Positions 53,516 through 62,217 of a stretch of 64,000 bases of DNA are shown piece by piece. The notes under the pieces were generated by a model that had not been told where the DNA came from, made no database searches, and saw only the letters and a program-made list of their open reading frames with translations. The stretch is from an uncultured Flavobacteriales bacterium. Lineage in GTDB: Bacteria; Bacteroidota; Bacteroidia; Flavobacteriales_D; Crocinitomicaceae. Location of the stretch: positions 1 through 64,000 of the forward strand of contig CALEIK010000025.1 in the NCBI GenBank assembly GCA_937876195.1. Reading direction: 5' to 3'. A program made the translations under genes and the position numbers. Positions within the stretch are counted from its first letter, which is position 1. Every line of letters starts with the position of its first letter.

Positions 53516-54529
53516 CTAAAGTTGATGCTTTTCAAGATATCTATCTATTAATCTCGGCAACGGATAATCTTGGATGTCCTTTGAACGAATTTTCAACCAA
53601 TTTTCGGTGTTTGTTTCAGGCAGGAAATTGAAGTGATGAAACTTGGCAATAATCCTTTGATGAGATAAAATATGCACGATTTCTATCGATTCACTTTCTT
53701 GAAGTTTGATGTGATCACCCAAATCGGTATCCGGCAGTTCTACTTCGATGAGTGGAAATTGATACATGTTCTCCCAAATATCTTTTGTGGTTCTTTTTTC
53801 GATGATTACCTCTGATTGATTGTTGTATATTAGAAAATGAAAGTAACGATTGCGCACTTTAGTTTTTTTCTTTTTAACAGGTCTGAGGGAAATGGTGTTA
53901 TTCTGCACAGCCAGGCATTTGTGTGCAACTGGACAATGGACACAATCAGGATTTGTTGGCGTGCACACGATGGCACCGAGTTCCATGATGGCTTGATTGT
54001 GCATCGCGGGATTTTTCGGATCGATGAGTTCATCTGCTAAAGCTTGAAAATACTTGACTCCCTCCGTTGAGTCCATCGGTATGTCAATGTCATAAACCCT
54101 GCTCAATAAACGATACACATTTCCATCGACGACGGCATGTACTTGATTGAATGCAAAGGATGAAATTGCTGCTGCGGTGTAATTCCCAACGCCCTTAAGT
54201 TGTTTTATTTCATCGTATCGTTGTGGAAAAACACCCTTGTAGTCATCCCGGATGATTTTTGCAGAATGATGTAAATTTCTTGCTCTACTATAATATCCTA
54301 GTCCTTGCCAATCGTTTAAAATATCCATCTCATTTGCATTGGCTAAATCATTCACATTAGGGTAGTTTTTTTTAAACTTTTTGAAGTAATTTATTCCCTG
54401 ATCTACACGCGTTTGTTGAAGAATAATTTCAGAGATCCAGATCAAATAGGGGTCAGTTGTTGTTCTCCAAGGAAGCTCTCTTTTATTTAGTCGATACCAT
54501 TCAGTAATTAATCGGGAAAAATCACTCAT
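53516..54529 (-). CDS. mutY: A/G-specific adenine DNA glycosylase
   Basis: A 337-residue base-excision enzyme that removes adenine opposite 8-oxoguanine. The helix-hairpin-helix GVGNYTAAAI, catalytic Glu34 and Asp135 (VVDGNV) are present. A [4Fe-4S] cluster motif is made by Cys189, Cys196, Cys199 and Cys205. The C-terminal Nudix-like 8-oxoG recognition domain is visible after residue 220. It leads the mutY-ssb-gldE-gldD-folK run and is divergent from the HU gene. Confidence 0.97.
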   Translation of the reverse strand: MSDFSRLITEWYRLNKRELPWRTTTDPYLIWISEIILQQTRVDQGINYFKKFKKNYPNVNDLANANEMDILNDWQGLGYYSRARNLHHSAKIIRDDYKGVFPQRYDEIKQLKGVGNYTAAAISSFAFNQVHAVVDGNVYRLLSRVYDIDIPMDSTEGVKYFQALADELIDPKNPAMHNQAIMELGAIVCTPTNPDCVHCPVAHKCLAVQNNTISLRPVKKKKTKVRNRYFHFLIYNNQSEVIIEKRTTKDIWENMYQFPLIEVELPDTDLGDHIKLQESESIEIVHILSHQRIIAKFHHFNFLPETNTENWLKIRSKDIQDYPLPRLIDRYLEKHQL

Positions 54530-54555
54530 TTGGGGAAATTCTTATTTTTTTGTCC

Positions 54556-54563
54556 CAAAAGTA
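54556..54563 (-). promoter_or_regulatory. Candidate -7 box for mutY
   Basis: TACTTTTG on the minus strand matches TAnnTTTG, 26 bases before the mutY start and 23 bases from the divergent HU box. Confidence 0.5.
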
Positions 54564-54586
54564 AGCTTTAAATAAAAAGAGAAATC

Positions 54587-54594
54587 TATTTTTG
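54587..54594 (+). promoter_or_regulatory. Candidate -7 box for the HU gene
   Basis: TATTTTTG matches TAnnTTTG, 38 bases before ATG 54633. It ends on the GTG from which a longer, rejected reading of HU would begin. Confidence 0.5.
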
Positions 54595-54632
54595 TGCTCA
54601 AATATTATTATATATCAAAAAATCAAGGAGAT

Positions 54633-54923
54633 ATGACTAAGGCAGATATCGTTTCAAACATTGTAGAAGAAACTGGACTAGAAAGAGTTGAGGCATTAAA
54701 GGCAGTTGAAGCATTTATGACATCAATTAAATCATCATTATCAAGTGGACAAAATGTTTATTTGAGAGGGTTTGGAAGCTTCATAGTGAAGGAAAGAGCA
54801 GAGAAAACTGGGCGAAACATTTCAAAGAACACTGCCATTATTATCCCGGCACATAATATTCCATCGTTTAAACCTGCAAAAACTTTTGTTGAAGAGGTAA
54901 AAACGAATGTAAAAGTGGATTAA
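54633..54923 (+). CDS. HU family DNA-binding protein
   Basis: A 96-residue histone-like protein. It has an N-terminal helix pair (TKADIVSNIVEETGLERVEALKAVEAFM), then the beta-arm GSFIVKERAEKTGRNISKN and a C-terminal helix, PSFKPAKTFVEEV, with the Pro of the intercalating arm region replaced by a more general HU/IHF pattern (IIIPAHNIPSFKP). ATG 54633 follows a good ribosome-binding site, AAGGAG, unusual here, and gives the standard HU length. A terminator-like hairpin lies downstream. Confidence 0.95.
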   Translation: MTKADIVSNIVEETGLERVEALKAVEAFMTSIKSSLSSGQNVYLRGFGSFIVKERAEKTGRNISKNTAIIIPAHNIPSFKPAKTFVEEVKTNVKVD

Positions 54924-54964
54924 AGAAAGATGAAATTAGGTATTCGTATTTAATTTGATTTTAC

Positions 54965-54972
54965 TATCTTTG
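54965..54972 (+). promoter_or_regulatory. -7 box abutting a terminator hairpin
   Basis: TATCTTTG matches TAnnTTTG and ends exactly where the hairpin at 54973-54997 begins. Transcription would start within the hairpin's left arm, 85-90 bases before the small basic gene. Confidence 0.55.
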
Positions 54973-55005
54973 CACTCTCGTAAATTTTACGGGAGTGTTT
55001 TTTTT
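54973..55005 (+). terminator. Hairpin with T8 between HU and the small basic gene
   Basis: CACTCTCGTAAA pairs with TTTACGGGAGTG (54973-54997; one T-G wobble), followed by eight T. It could terminate the HU transcript or act as an attenuator for the next one, whose -7 box directly precedes it. Confidence 0.75.
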
Positions 55006-55060
55006 GACGAAAAACAACTGATCCAAGCAAGTAAAAAGTTTAACATAAATAAAAAGAATT

Positions 55061-55153
55061 ATGCCAAGCGGTAAAAAAAGAAAAAGACATAAAATGTCTA
55101 CCCACAAACGTAAGAAGAGACTTAGAAAAAATCGTCACAAGAAGAAAAAATAG
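55061..55153 (+). CDS. 30-residue basic protein, AURKAIP1/COX24 (bS22/mS38)-like
   Basis: A 30-residue, extremely basic protein starting PSGKKRKRHKMSTHKRK and ending in KKKK, encoded upstream of rng. The RHKMSTHKRKKRLRK core resembles the AURKAIP1/COX24 domain of mitochondrial mS38 and mycobacterial bS22, small-subunit ribosomal proteins; I judge this by eye. Bacteroidota genomes carry closely similar proteins before RNase G as far as I recall. It is easily missed because of its size. Hairpins with T runs flank it on both sides, so it is probably a separate, regulated transcription unit. Confidence 0.82.
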   Translation: MPSGKKRKRHKMSTHKRKKRLRKNRHKKKK

Positions 55154-55176
55154 ACTTCTTCCTTACAACAACATAG

Positions 55177-55205
55177 AACTTAGTGAATCAATCACTAAGT
55201 TTTTG
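55177..55205 (+). terminator. Intrinsic terminator after the small basic gene
   Basis: A perfect 10-bp stem, AACTTAGTGA with TCACTAAGTT (55177-55201), a five-base loop and a short T run lie between the 30-residue gene and rng. Confidence 0.8.
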
Positions 55206-55232
55206 TGTATTTATTAATTAAATTAGGCTTTC

Positions 55233-56780
55233 ATGAGTTTAGAATTAGTAGTCGACGCTAGGAAAACTGGCGTTTGGCTTGCTTTGCTCAAAGACGGAAA
55301 GCTTATTGAGTTGCATGAAGAACAAGGGAATAACGAATTTTCTGTGGGTGACATTTACCTCGGAAAGGTTCGTAAAGTAGTTCCTAGTTTGAACGCATCA
55401 TTTGTGGATGTAGGATATGAAAAGGATGCATTTTTGCATTATTTAGATTTAGGGCCACAGTATAATTCACTTAATAAGTTTTCACGTGATACTTTGCGTG
55501 GCAAGCAGAATGTTTCTGATCTTCAATATTTCAAGACAGAACAGGATATTCCGAAAGAAGGAAAAATATCAGATATTATTTCTTCCTCGGCACCTATTTT
55601 GGTTCAGGTGGCAAAAGAACCTATTTCGTCCAAGGGACCTCGACTAAGTGCAGAAATTACACTAGCGGGAAGATTCTTGGTATTAGTACCATTTTCGAAT
55701 AAAGTTTCTATTTCACAAAAAATAAAGGATCAAGAAGAAAAAGATCGTTTGAAAGAAGTGATGAAGAGCATAAAGCCAAAGAACTTTGGTGTAATCATTC
55801 GAACGGTAGCAGAAGGGAAGCCTTTGGAGCAACTCGACCAGGATTTAAAGAACTTGGTAGAGAAATGGAAGAAGATGCATGCCAATTTGATTGGTGCTAA
55901 ACCTCCGATGAGAATTTTGGGTGAAATCGATAAAACATCATCGATTTTGAGAGATTTGCTCAACGCAGATTTTACCAATATTCACGTCAACGACGAAGAT
56001 CTTTACTACTCAGTAAAGGATTACGTTGCTGATATTGCTCCGGGTCGAGAAAAAATCATAAAACATTACGACGGAAAGCTTGATATTTTTGAGCGTTTCG
56101 GAGTAAGCAAGCAAATCAAGGCGCTTTTCGGAAAGAAAGTTCCATTGTCGAATGGTGGTTATTTGATCATTGAACATACAGAAGCAATGCACGTTGTGGA
56201 TGTAAACAGTGGAAATAGAAAAGGATCTGATGGTCAGGAAAGCAATGCGCTAGCTACAAACCTTGAGGCTGCCGAAGAAATTGCCCGCGTCCTTCAATTG
56301 AGAGATATGGGTGGGATTATTTGCATTGACTTTATTGATATGCACGATAAGGCCAATAATAAGGATCTCTTCAATACATTGAAAAATGCGATGGCACGGG
56401 ATCGTGCAAAGCACAATATTATTCCGCCGTCAAAATTTGGAGTCGTGGAAATTACACGTCAACGTGTACGACCACAAACGGATATCATTACATCTGAAAC
56501 TTGCCCAACCTGTAAAGGAACAGGAGAAGTACAGGCATCTATTTTGTTTGCAGAAGAAATTGAGAACAATCTCAATTACTTATTAAAGAACAAGACCGAG
56601 AACGGATTTTCATTGCTCGTGCATCCTTATTTGGAAGCCTATTTTAAAAAGGGAATTGTCTCGCGTCAAGTGAAATGGTTCTTGAAATACAAAAAATGGG
56701 TTCCCGTGCGCGGAATGTCTTCCCAGAATTTATTGCAGTATTCATTTGTGAATAAAAACAACGAGGAAATTACACTCTGA
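55233..56780 (+). CDS. rng: Ribonuclease G/E family
   Basis: A 515-residue endoribonuclease processing 16S rRNA ends and decaying mRNA. An S1-type RNA-binding segment (GDIYLGKVRKVVPSLNASFVDVG) precedes the catalytic DNase-I-like domain, whose metal-binding aspartates lie in VVDVNSG and IDFIDM. The zinc-link cysteines that join dimers are CPTCKG. It is the short RNase G type without the long RNase E C-terminal scaffold. It lies downstream of the small basic gene's terminator and 1 base before recX. Confidence 0.96.
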   Translation: MSLELVVDARKTGVWLALLKDGKLIELHEEQGNNEFSVGDIYLGKVRKVVPSLNASFVDVGYEKDAFLHYLDLGPQYNSLNKFSRDTLRGKQNVSDLQYFKTEQDIPKEGKISDIISSSAPILVQVAKEPISSKGPRLSAEITLAGRFLVLVPFSNKVSISQKIKDQEEKDRLKEVMKSIKPKNFGVIIRTVAEGKPLEQLDQDLKNLVEKWKKMHANLIGAKPPMRILGEIDKTSSILRDLLNADFTNIHVNDEDLYYSVKDYVADIAPGREKIIKHYDGKLDIFERFGVSKQIKALFGKKVPLSNGGYLIIEHTEAMHVVDVNSGNRKGSDGQESNALATNLEAAEEIARVLQLRDMGGIICIDFIDMHDKANNKDLFNTLKNAMARDRAKHNIIPPSKFGVVEITRQRVRPQTDIITSETCPTCKGTGEVQASILFAEEIENNLNYLLKNKTENGFSLLVHPYLEAYFKKGIVSRQVKWFLKYKKWVPVRGMSSQNLLQYSFVNKNNEEITL

Positions 56781-56781
56781 C

Positions 56782-57261
56782 ATGAAGTCGGAGTGTAAAT
56801 ACTCTTTTCTTGAAGCGAAAACCAAGCTGGAAGCTTTATGTGCTTATCAAGAACGGTGTTCGTTTGAACTTGAACAAAAATTAATTTCCTGGGGAATCCA
56901 CCAAGAAGACAGAAATCGCCTACTCGCGGAACTTATTACAACGAATTTCCTGAATGAAGAACGCTTTGCTTCTGCTTTTACTTCTGGCAAGGTGAGCATA
57001 AAAAAATGGGGACGTATCAAAATCAGATCGGAACTCAAACAAAAACATATTTCTGAATATTCCATTAAAAAGGCATTTATGGAGATTGATGAAGATCTCT
57101 ACCTGAATAATCTTAAACATTTGGCTGAGCGAAAACTCGAGATGCTTCCACAAGAAAAGAATGAATACAACAGAAAAATGAAGGTCTACCGTTTTCTGTT
57201 CTCTAAAGGATATGAAACGGATTTGATCAAGGAGGTTGTTGGTGAGATCGAAAATGAGTGA
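56782..57261 (+). CDS. recX: Regulatory protein RecX
   Basis: A 159-residue helical protein of the RecX family, which modulates RecA filaments. It shows three-helix repeats, with ALCAYQERCSFELEQKL, FLNEERFASAFTSGKVSIKKWGR and VYRFLFSKGYETDLIKEVV, all family-typical. It starts 1 base after rng, so the two are cotranscribed; recA is not in the window. Its stop codon is one base from that of the convergent glutathione peroxidase gene. Confidence 0.92.
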   Translation: MKSECKYSFLEAKTKLEALCAYQERCSFELEQKLISWGIHQEDRNRLLAELITTNFLNEERFASAFTSGKVSIKKWGRIKIRSELKQKHISEYSIKKAFMEIDEDLYLNNLKHLAERKLEMLPQEKNEYNRKMKVYRFLFSKGYETDLIKEVVGEIENE

Positions 57262-57262
57262 A

Positions 57263-57742
57263 TCAATCGTTTAACAATCGCTCAATGTCTGTTTTTAATT
57301 TTCCAGGTTTGGTTGTTGGACTATAACGTTTGTGCGGAACGCCATTCGTATCGATGAGAAATTTTGTAAAATTCCATTTAATCATTGGAATCAAGAATCC
57401 GTTTAATTTCCGCTTCAAAAACCGAAATACTGGGTGCGTATTTTTACCGTTGACATTGATTTTTTCTGTTAGCTGAAAACTAACTCCAAAATTGGAAAGA
57501 CAGTGTTCTTCCATTGTTGCATTGGTTTCTGGCTCCTGTTTGGCGAACTGATTACACGGAAAACCAATAATTACAAGCCCGTGATCTTTGTATGCGCGAT
57601 GGAGCTCCTCAAGTTCTTTGAATTGAGGTGAAAGTCCACATTGAGTCGCTGTGTTGACAATTAGTACCACCTTTCCTTTAAACGCACTCATTTTTAAAGT
57701 GCTTCCATCAGGCGTATTGACAGCAAGGTCATAAAATTCCAT
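57263..57742 (-). CDS. Glutathione peroxidase-family thiol peroxidase
   Basis: A 159-residue peroxidase of the GPx family. The peroxidatic Cys35 is in NTATQCGLSPQ, and FPCNQFAKQEP and MIKWNFTKFLID carry the Gln and Trp/Asn of the catalytic tetrad. There is no selenocysteine. The usual resolving Cys may be Cys63 or Cys81. Bacterial enzymes of this type mostly use thioredoxin, so the electron donor is inferred. It has no signal peptide, so acts in the cytosol. It is convergent with recX. Confidence 0.95.
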   Translation of the reverse strand: MEFYDLAVNTPDGSTLKMSAFKGKVVLIVNTATQCGLSPQFKELEELHRAYKDHGLVIIGFPCNQFAKQEPETNATMEEHCLSNFGVSFQLTEKINVNGKNTHPVFRFLKRKLNGFLIPMIKWNFTKFLIDTNGVPHKRYSPTTKPGKLKTDIERLLND

Positions 57743-57765
57743 TTGAATAAATTTGGTGTGGTGAC

Positions 57766-59151
57766 TTAGTAAACACTGATCTTTATCTTCTCTTTTACAG
57801 GTTTCCCAAGGTAGTCATCGTATTTTACTTCTACAAAGTACAATCCTTGTGAAGCAGGTCCTTTCAATTTGGCATAACTCGCATTATAGATGGAATGTTG
57901 TTCAATAATCCTTCCGTTTAAATCCACCAAGTCAATTTCAAAATTTGAAACTTCAGGAACGGAAATATGAACAATAAATTCTGCATTTCTCAACACGGGG
58001 TTTGGGTAAACACTGACGGTTCCTGTCGACGTGTTAGAAAACACAGCAGCTTCGAAATTGAAAAGAAATAAACCATTTTGGCGATCCGATACGATAATGT
58101 TTCCTGAAGAATAACCTGCAAAAACGCCCCACGCTCCATTCATATTGAAAAAGTGGTCGGTAGGATACGTATCGTAATGGGCAATTTCAAGTGGAACTTG
58201 AGGACGGAGATCAAAAATTCGCAATCCTTCATTGTAATAGGCGACATAGGCAAAATGATCATCAATCCAAACGTTGTGCGGGACTGAATTATCATCACTA
58301 TTTGTTCCAAAATACGATTTCACGGTTATTTCGTGACCAGCACCGACCGTGCATTTTTTTAATCGCTTTCCACCAGTTTCATCCGCAAAAACATACGTAC
58401 TTCCGTTATGTGAAAGCCAGCCTTGGTGGTTATATCCTTGGTCTTGATAAACGGTCAGATTTTGAATGAAAACAGGACTACTTGGGTTTGTGAAGTCGTA
58501 AACCCTCAAGCCATCAAATCCGCAATTTAGGTAGGCAATGTTGTTTCGTACAAATGCATCATGCACTTCTGGAATGTCATTCGGTCCTTCATAAACCAGT
58601 ACAGGTAGTTCAGGATTTGCCAATGAATATACTTCCATTGATTTTTGTCCTACAAGCACTCCGCCTACTTTTGGCGTTACTGAACATACATACATAAGCG
58701 CATTCTGGTCATCGATAAATAGGTTATGCACACGCGCGAAATTTGTATCATTGTCAGCAACGACATGAACAGAATCGGGGAGATAGCTCAGATCTATAAT
58801 TTGCAAACTGCTTTCTCCTTCATCGCAAACCGCATAGGCGTAGTTCCGATATACTTTAATGTCACGGTGGATCACCATTGTTGAACTGAACCTGCCTTGA
58901 ACAAAATCAAGTTCCTGGAGTTTATCGTCTTCAGAAATCCTAAAAAAATGTGTTCCTTCTGTCGATCCGATAATTGCATATTCGCTTCCATCTTTGGTGA
59001 ATCCCCAGCAGTCATTGTAACGGACCAGAGAGGTGTTGTTAATCAGTGAATTATCCTGCCAGTTATCCAATAAATCGATGTTCTTTTTCAGTTGACCAAC
59101 TGCAAGGATTGGAAAAAGGGCTAAAATCACACAACTGAACAATCGACGCAT
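57766..59151 (-). CDS. Secreted LVIVD-repeat (choice-of-anchor B) protein with T9SS tail
   Basis: A 461-residue secreted protein with a signal peptide (about 1-19). It begins NIDLLDNWQDNSLINNTSLVRYNDCWGF, the choice-of-anchor B opening, then runs through beta-propeller-like LVIVD repeats such as SSLQIIDLSYLP, DGLRVYDFTNPSSPVFIQ and EGLRIFDLRPQVP. The C-terminal domain (VSVYPNPV ... GLYFVEVKYDD) is a type A sorting signal for the type IX system. Its ligand is unknown. It is probably cargo of the Gld machine. It lies 23 bases upstream of the GPx gene on the same strand. Confidence 0.9.
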   Translation of the reverse strand: MRRLFSCVILALFPILAVGQLKKNIDLLDNWQDNSLINNTSLVRYNDCWGFTKDGSEYAIIGSTEGTHFFRISEDDKLQELDFVQGRFSSTMVIHRDIKVYRNYAYAVCDEGESSLQIIDLSYLPDSVHVVADNDTNFARVHNLFIDDQNALMYVCSVTPKVGGVLVGQKSMEVYSLANPELPVLVYEGPNDIPEVHDAFVRNNIAYLNCGFDGLRVYDFTNPSSPVFIQNLTVYQDQGYNHQGWLSHNGSTYVFADETGGKRLKKCTVGAGHEITVKSYFGTNSDDNSVPHNVWIDDHFAYVAYYNEGLRIFDLRPQVPLEIAHYDTYPTDHFFNMNGAWGVFAGYSSGNIIVSDRQNGLFLFNFEAAVFSNTSTGTVSVYPNPVLRNAEFIVHISVPEVSNFEIDLVDLNGRIIEQHSIYNASYAKLKGPASQGLYFVEVKYDDYLGKPVKEKIKISVY

Positions 59152-59258
59152 TTAACTAAATAATGTTAACGTAAAGGTAAAACATTGTTAGGAATTCACT
59201 TCCGTTATTATGTGATTAGTTATTATTACCTATTTTAGCGAGACCATTAAGCAAGGAA

Positions 59259-59969
59259 GTGTCAGATACAGTAATTATCATACCGACATACAATGAACTC
59301 GAAAATGTCGAGAATATGACACGCGCCGTAATGTCACTAGAAAAAGAGTACCACATTCTTTTTGTTGATGATTCGTCGCCAGATGGCACAGCGGATCAAA
59401 TCCGAAAATTGCAACAAGAATTTCAAGGAAAAGTTCATCTAGAAGAACGCACGGGGAAATTAGGTCTTGGCACCGCGTACATTCACGGATTCAAATGGGC
59501 AATTTCAAAAAAGTACGATTACATCATTGAAATGGATTGCGATTTTTCGCACAACCCAGATGATTTAATTCGACTGTATACGGAATGTACTTCAGGTGCA
59601 GATTTAAGCATTGGTTCGCGCTACTGCAAAGGAGGAAAAGTAAGAAACTGGCCGTTGAAAAGAATTTTGATGTCCTATTTCGCTAGTGTATACGTCCGAT
59701 TGATCTTATGGATAAATATCAAGGATACCACTGCTGGATTCAAATGTTATAAACGAAAAGTATTAGAGACAATTAATTTGGATGGCGTTACGTTTAAGGG
59801 GTACGCATTTCAAGTGTGCATGAAATACGCAGCAAAAAAGCACGGATTTAAGATAGTCGAAGTGCCGATCACATTTATTGATCGCGAATTGGGAATTTCA
59901 AAAATGAGTACTGGAATATTTAAAGAAGCATTTTTCGGAGTTTGGAAAATGCGCAAAATGGATTTATGA
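59259..59969 (+). CDS. GT2 polyprenyl-phosphate mannosyltransferase-like (dolichol-phosphate mannose synthase type)
   Basis: A 236-residue family 2 glycosyltransferase. Conserved parts are IIIPTYNELENV, VDDSSPDGTADQIRKL, and the metal-binding MDCDFSHNPDDL. TAGFKCYKRKVLETINLDGVTFKGYAFQVCMKYAAKKHG is the DPM1-type acceptor region. It lacks the C-terminal membrane helices of larger DPM enzymes. The start is GTG at 59259; no ATG precedes the first motif. It overlaps the dihydroorotase gene (ATGA), an arrangement I recall as common in Bacteroidota. Confidence 0.9.
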   Translation: MSDTVIIIPTYNELENVENMTRAVMSLEKEYHILFVDDSSPDGTADQIRKLQQEFQGKVHLEERTGKLGLGTAYIHGFKWAISKKYDYIIEMDCDFSHNPDDLIRLYTECTSGADLSIGSRYCKGGKVRNWPLKRILMSYFASVYVRLILWINIKDTTAGFKCYKRKVLETINLDGVTFKGYAFQVCMKYAAKKHGFKIVEVPITFIDRELGISKMSTGIFKEAFFGVWKMRKMDL

Positions 59970-61306
59970 GCGATTCAATTGTATTAAAATCAGGAACGAT
60001 TGTAAATGAAGGACAACAATTTGTTGCCGATATTTTAATAAAAAATGGACGCATTGAGAAAATCGCATCCACGATCAATCCCGTCGAAAATTGCGAAGTA
60101 ATTGATGTGTCAGGTCAACTAATTCTTCCCGGTTGCATTGATGATCAAGTACATTTTCGCGAACCAGGATTAACACATAAAGCGACAATATTTTCTGAGT
60201 CTAGAGCAGCCGTGGCAGGTGGTATTACTTCGTTCATGGAAATGCCCAATACAACGCCCAATACATTGACACAAGCGTTGCTCGAAGATAAATACAACAT
60301 TGCCAAAAATCAATCCATTGCCAATTATTCGTTTTACATGGGTGCTTCAAACGAAAACGTAGCAGAAGTGCTTAAGACGAATCAGCGAAACGTGTGTGGC
60401 ATTAAAATTTTCATGGGTTCATCCACTGGAAACATGCTCGTTGACAATGAGGAAACCTTGGATAATTTATTTTCCCGTGTCCCCATGTTGATCGCGACGC
60501 ATTGTGAGGACGAAGCAACCATTCGAGAGAACAGTGCAAAGGCAAGAGCGCTTTACGGAGAGAATGTTCCAATTGAGCAACATCCACTCATTCGCAGTGA
60601 AGAAGCTTGTTATTTATCCTCTTCGATGGCGGTTCGCTTAGCAAAAAAGCATGGAACGCGCCTTCACGTACTGCATATTTCAACAGCAAAGGAACTTGAG
60701 CTTTTCGATAATTCAATTCTACTGACCCAAAAGAAAATTACAGCCGAAGCATGCATTCACCACTTGTGGTTTTCTGATGAGCAGTACGCAGAAAAAGGCA
60801 CATTTATAAAATGGAATCCAGCAGTAAAGACAGCAGCTGATCGTGAAGCCATCATGAAAGCTGTGCTGAGCGACAAAATTGATGTCATCGCCACGGATCA
60901 CGCACCCCATACATTGGAAGAAAAGAACAATTCATATTTCAACGCACCATCGGGTGGACCTTTGGTTCAACATGCGCTTTTGGCAATGCTTGAAAAGGTG
61001 AAAGAGGGAAAAATTACCATTGAAAAGGTGGTAGAAAAAATGGCGCACGCTCCAGCTACGCTCTTTCAAGTAGAAGATCGTGGTTATTTGAGAGAAGGTT
61101 ATTTTGCGGATATCGTCGTTGTTGATCCAAGAAGCACGACAAATGTCACAAAGGAATCACTGATTTATAAGTGTGGTTGGTCACCGTTTGAAGGAGTAAC
61201 TTTCGCAAATACGATTGCCAAGACATTTGTAAACGGAAAACTTGTTTATTCGGACGGTGAAATTCACGAGGTTAGCAATGGTTCACGTTTATTGTTCCAA
61301 AGGTGA
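59966..61306 (+). CDS. pyrC: Dihydroorotase, with Gln replacing a metal-ligand His
   Basis: A 446-residue class I dihydroorotase that closes carbamoyl-aspartate in pyrimidine synthesis. The first metal motif reads DDQVHFREPG (residues 59-68) in place of the usual DxHVHxR, so Gln61 stands for the first His, while His63 remains. The carboxylated-Lys segment (GIKIFMGSSTGN), His in IATHCED and VLHIST, and Asp in IATDHAPHT are intact. Similar DDQVHF forms occur in other Bacteroidota, as far as I recall, so it is probably functional. The start at 59966 overlaps the GT2 stop. It is followed by a GTGA-overlapped DUF4296 gene. Confidence 0.93.
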   Translation: MSDSIVLKSGTIVNEGQQFVADILIKNGRIEKIASTINPVENCEVIDVSGQLILPGCIDDQVHFREPGLTHKATIFSESRAAVAGGITSFMEMPNTTPNTLTQALLEDKYNIAKNQSIANYSFYMGASNENVAEVLKTNQRNVCGIKIFMGSSTGNMLVDNEETLDNLFSRVPMLIATHCEDEATIRENSAKARALYGENVPIEQHPLIRSEEACYLSSSMAVRLAKKHGTRLHVLHISTAKELELFDNSILLTQKKITAEACIHHLWFSDEQYAEKGTFIKWNPAVKTAADREAIMKAVLSDKIDVIATDHAPHTLEEKNNSYFNAPSGGPLVQHALLAMLEKVKEGKITIEKVVEKMAHAPATLFQVEDRGYLREGYFADIVVVDPRSTTNVTKESLIYKCGWSPFEGVTFANTIAKTFVNGKLVYSDGEIHEVSNGSRLLFQR

Positions 61307-61677
61307 AAAAATTAATTCCCATAGCACTTTTATTTGTCTTGGCATCTTGCTTTGGTCGAATAGAACATGCAAAAAAACCAGACAACCTTATTCCAAGGGA
61401 TAAAATGGTGCAGGTTATTACTGAATTGGTGAAACTTGAATCGTATATCCAGTCGAGTTACCCGTCTGTAGCAGAATACAACAAAGTAATGATCAACTCG
61501 AGTGATAAATTGTTTCAGCGTATGAATATCACAGACGAACAATTTGAATCCTCAATGAATTATTACGGTTCGCATCAAAAAATGATGAAGGAAATTTACA
61601 ACGATGCCTTGGATGAATTGAACTCCGAGCTAGGAGAGTTGGAGGCATCAAAAGAGAAGAAGAAATCAGTAGAGTGA
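61303..61677 (+). CDS. DUF4296 lipoprotein
   Basis: A 124-residue lipoprotein (lipobox VLASC, Cys16) of DUF4296. The core is PRDKMVQVITELVKLESYI, then a helical RMNITDEQFESSMNYYGSH segment and a charged C-terminal helix. It has no known function, but position after pyrC is conserved. The GTG start overlaps the dihydroorotase stop, implying coupled translation. Its last 12 bases overlap the convergent hypothetical gene. Confidence 0.88.
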   Translation: MKKLIPIALLFVLASCFGRIEHAKKPDNLIPRDKMVQVITELVKLESYIQSSYPSVAEYNKVMINSSDKLFQRMNITDEQFESSMNYYGSHQKMMKEIYNDALDELNSELGELEASKEKKKSVE

Positions 61678-62217
61678 CTTATAATTATTGATCCAATCCT
61701 GATCGGTAACATCGTTTAGAATCATCCAAAAATTCGTATCCAAAAAATAGTCGGCCTCAATGCGTCGAATTCCGTAGCGATTGAACAAATACTTTTCCTG
61801 TTTTGGTGATGGTCTGTGGTACTTGTTGCCCCATCCTGGTTCCGAATTATTTTGAAATGGGTACGTTCCGAAGTGAATTTTCCACAATGAATCAAAAGGT
61901 GCACAGCCTAACGAAGTTTTTCTGGTGATTGGGTCAACTAGAATACTGCAATCGATGTTGTGTTCTTCAAAATAATCTTGACGTTTGGGATTGTAGATAC
62001 TCGGCCAATGTCCCGATACGATTTTAACAAACGATTCTTTGTCCACCATTTTTTTCTGGCTTAACGTCCTACCGTCATACAGATAGCAAACATAGGAAGT
62101 TACTTCTGAATTCGCGCCAATAGAAACTTTTACACCAAAAACTGCTCTTGGAGAGATTGGCTCTTTTACAGACACCGAAATGAACCAACACATCAGAAGT
62201 AGTAGCACTAATTTCAT
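61666..62217 (-). CDS. Hypothetical membrane-anchored or secreted protein
   Basis: A 183-residue protein starting with a strong hydrophobic segment (KLVLLLLMCWFISVSV), taken as a signal peptide or anchor; ATG 62217 is chosen because it puts that segment at the N-terminus (an ATG at 62256 gives 13 extra residues). The rest has TSYVCYLYDG, NIDCSILVDPITRKTSLGCAP and GWGNKYHRPSPKQEKYLFNRYG, with cysteines spaced like an exported disulfide protein. No family is recognised. Confidence 0.6.
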   Translation of the reverse strand: MKLVLLLLMCWFISVSVKEPISPRAVFGVKVSIGANSEVTSYVCYLYDGRTLSQKKMVDKESFVKIVSGHWPSIYNPKRQDYFEEHNIDCSILVDPITRKTSLGCAPFDSLWKIHFGTYPFQNNSEPGWGNKYHRPSPKQEKYLFNRYGIRRIEADYFLDTNFWMILNDVTDQDWINNYKSLY

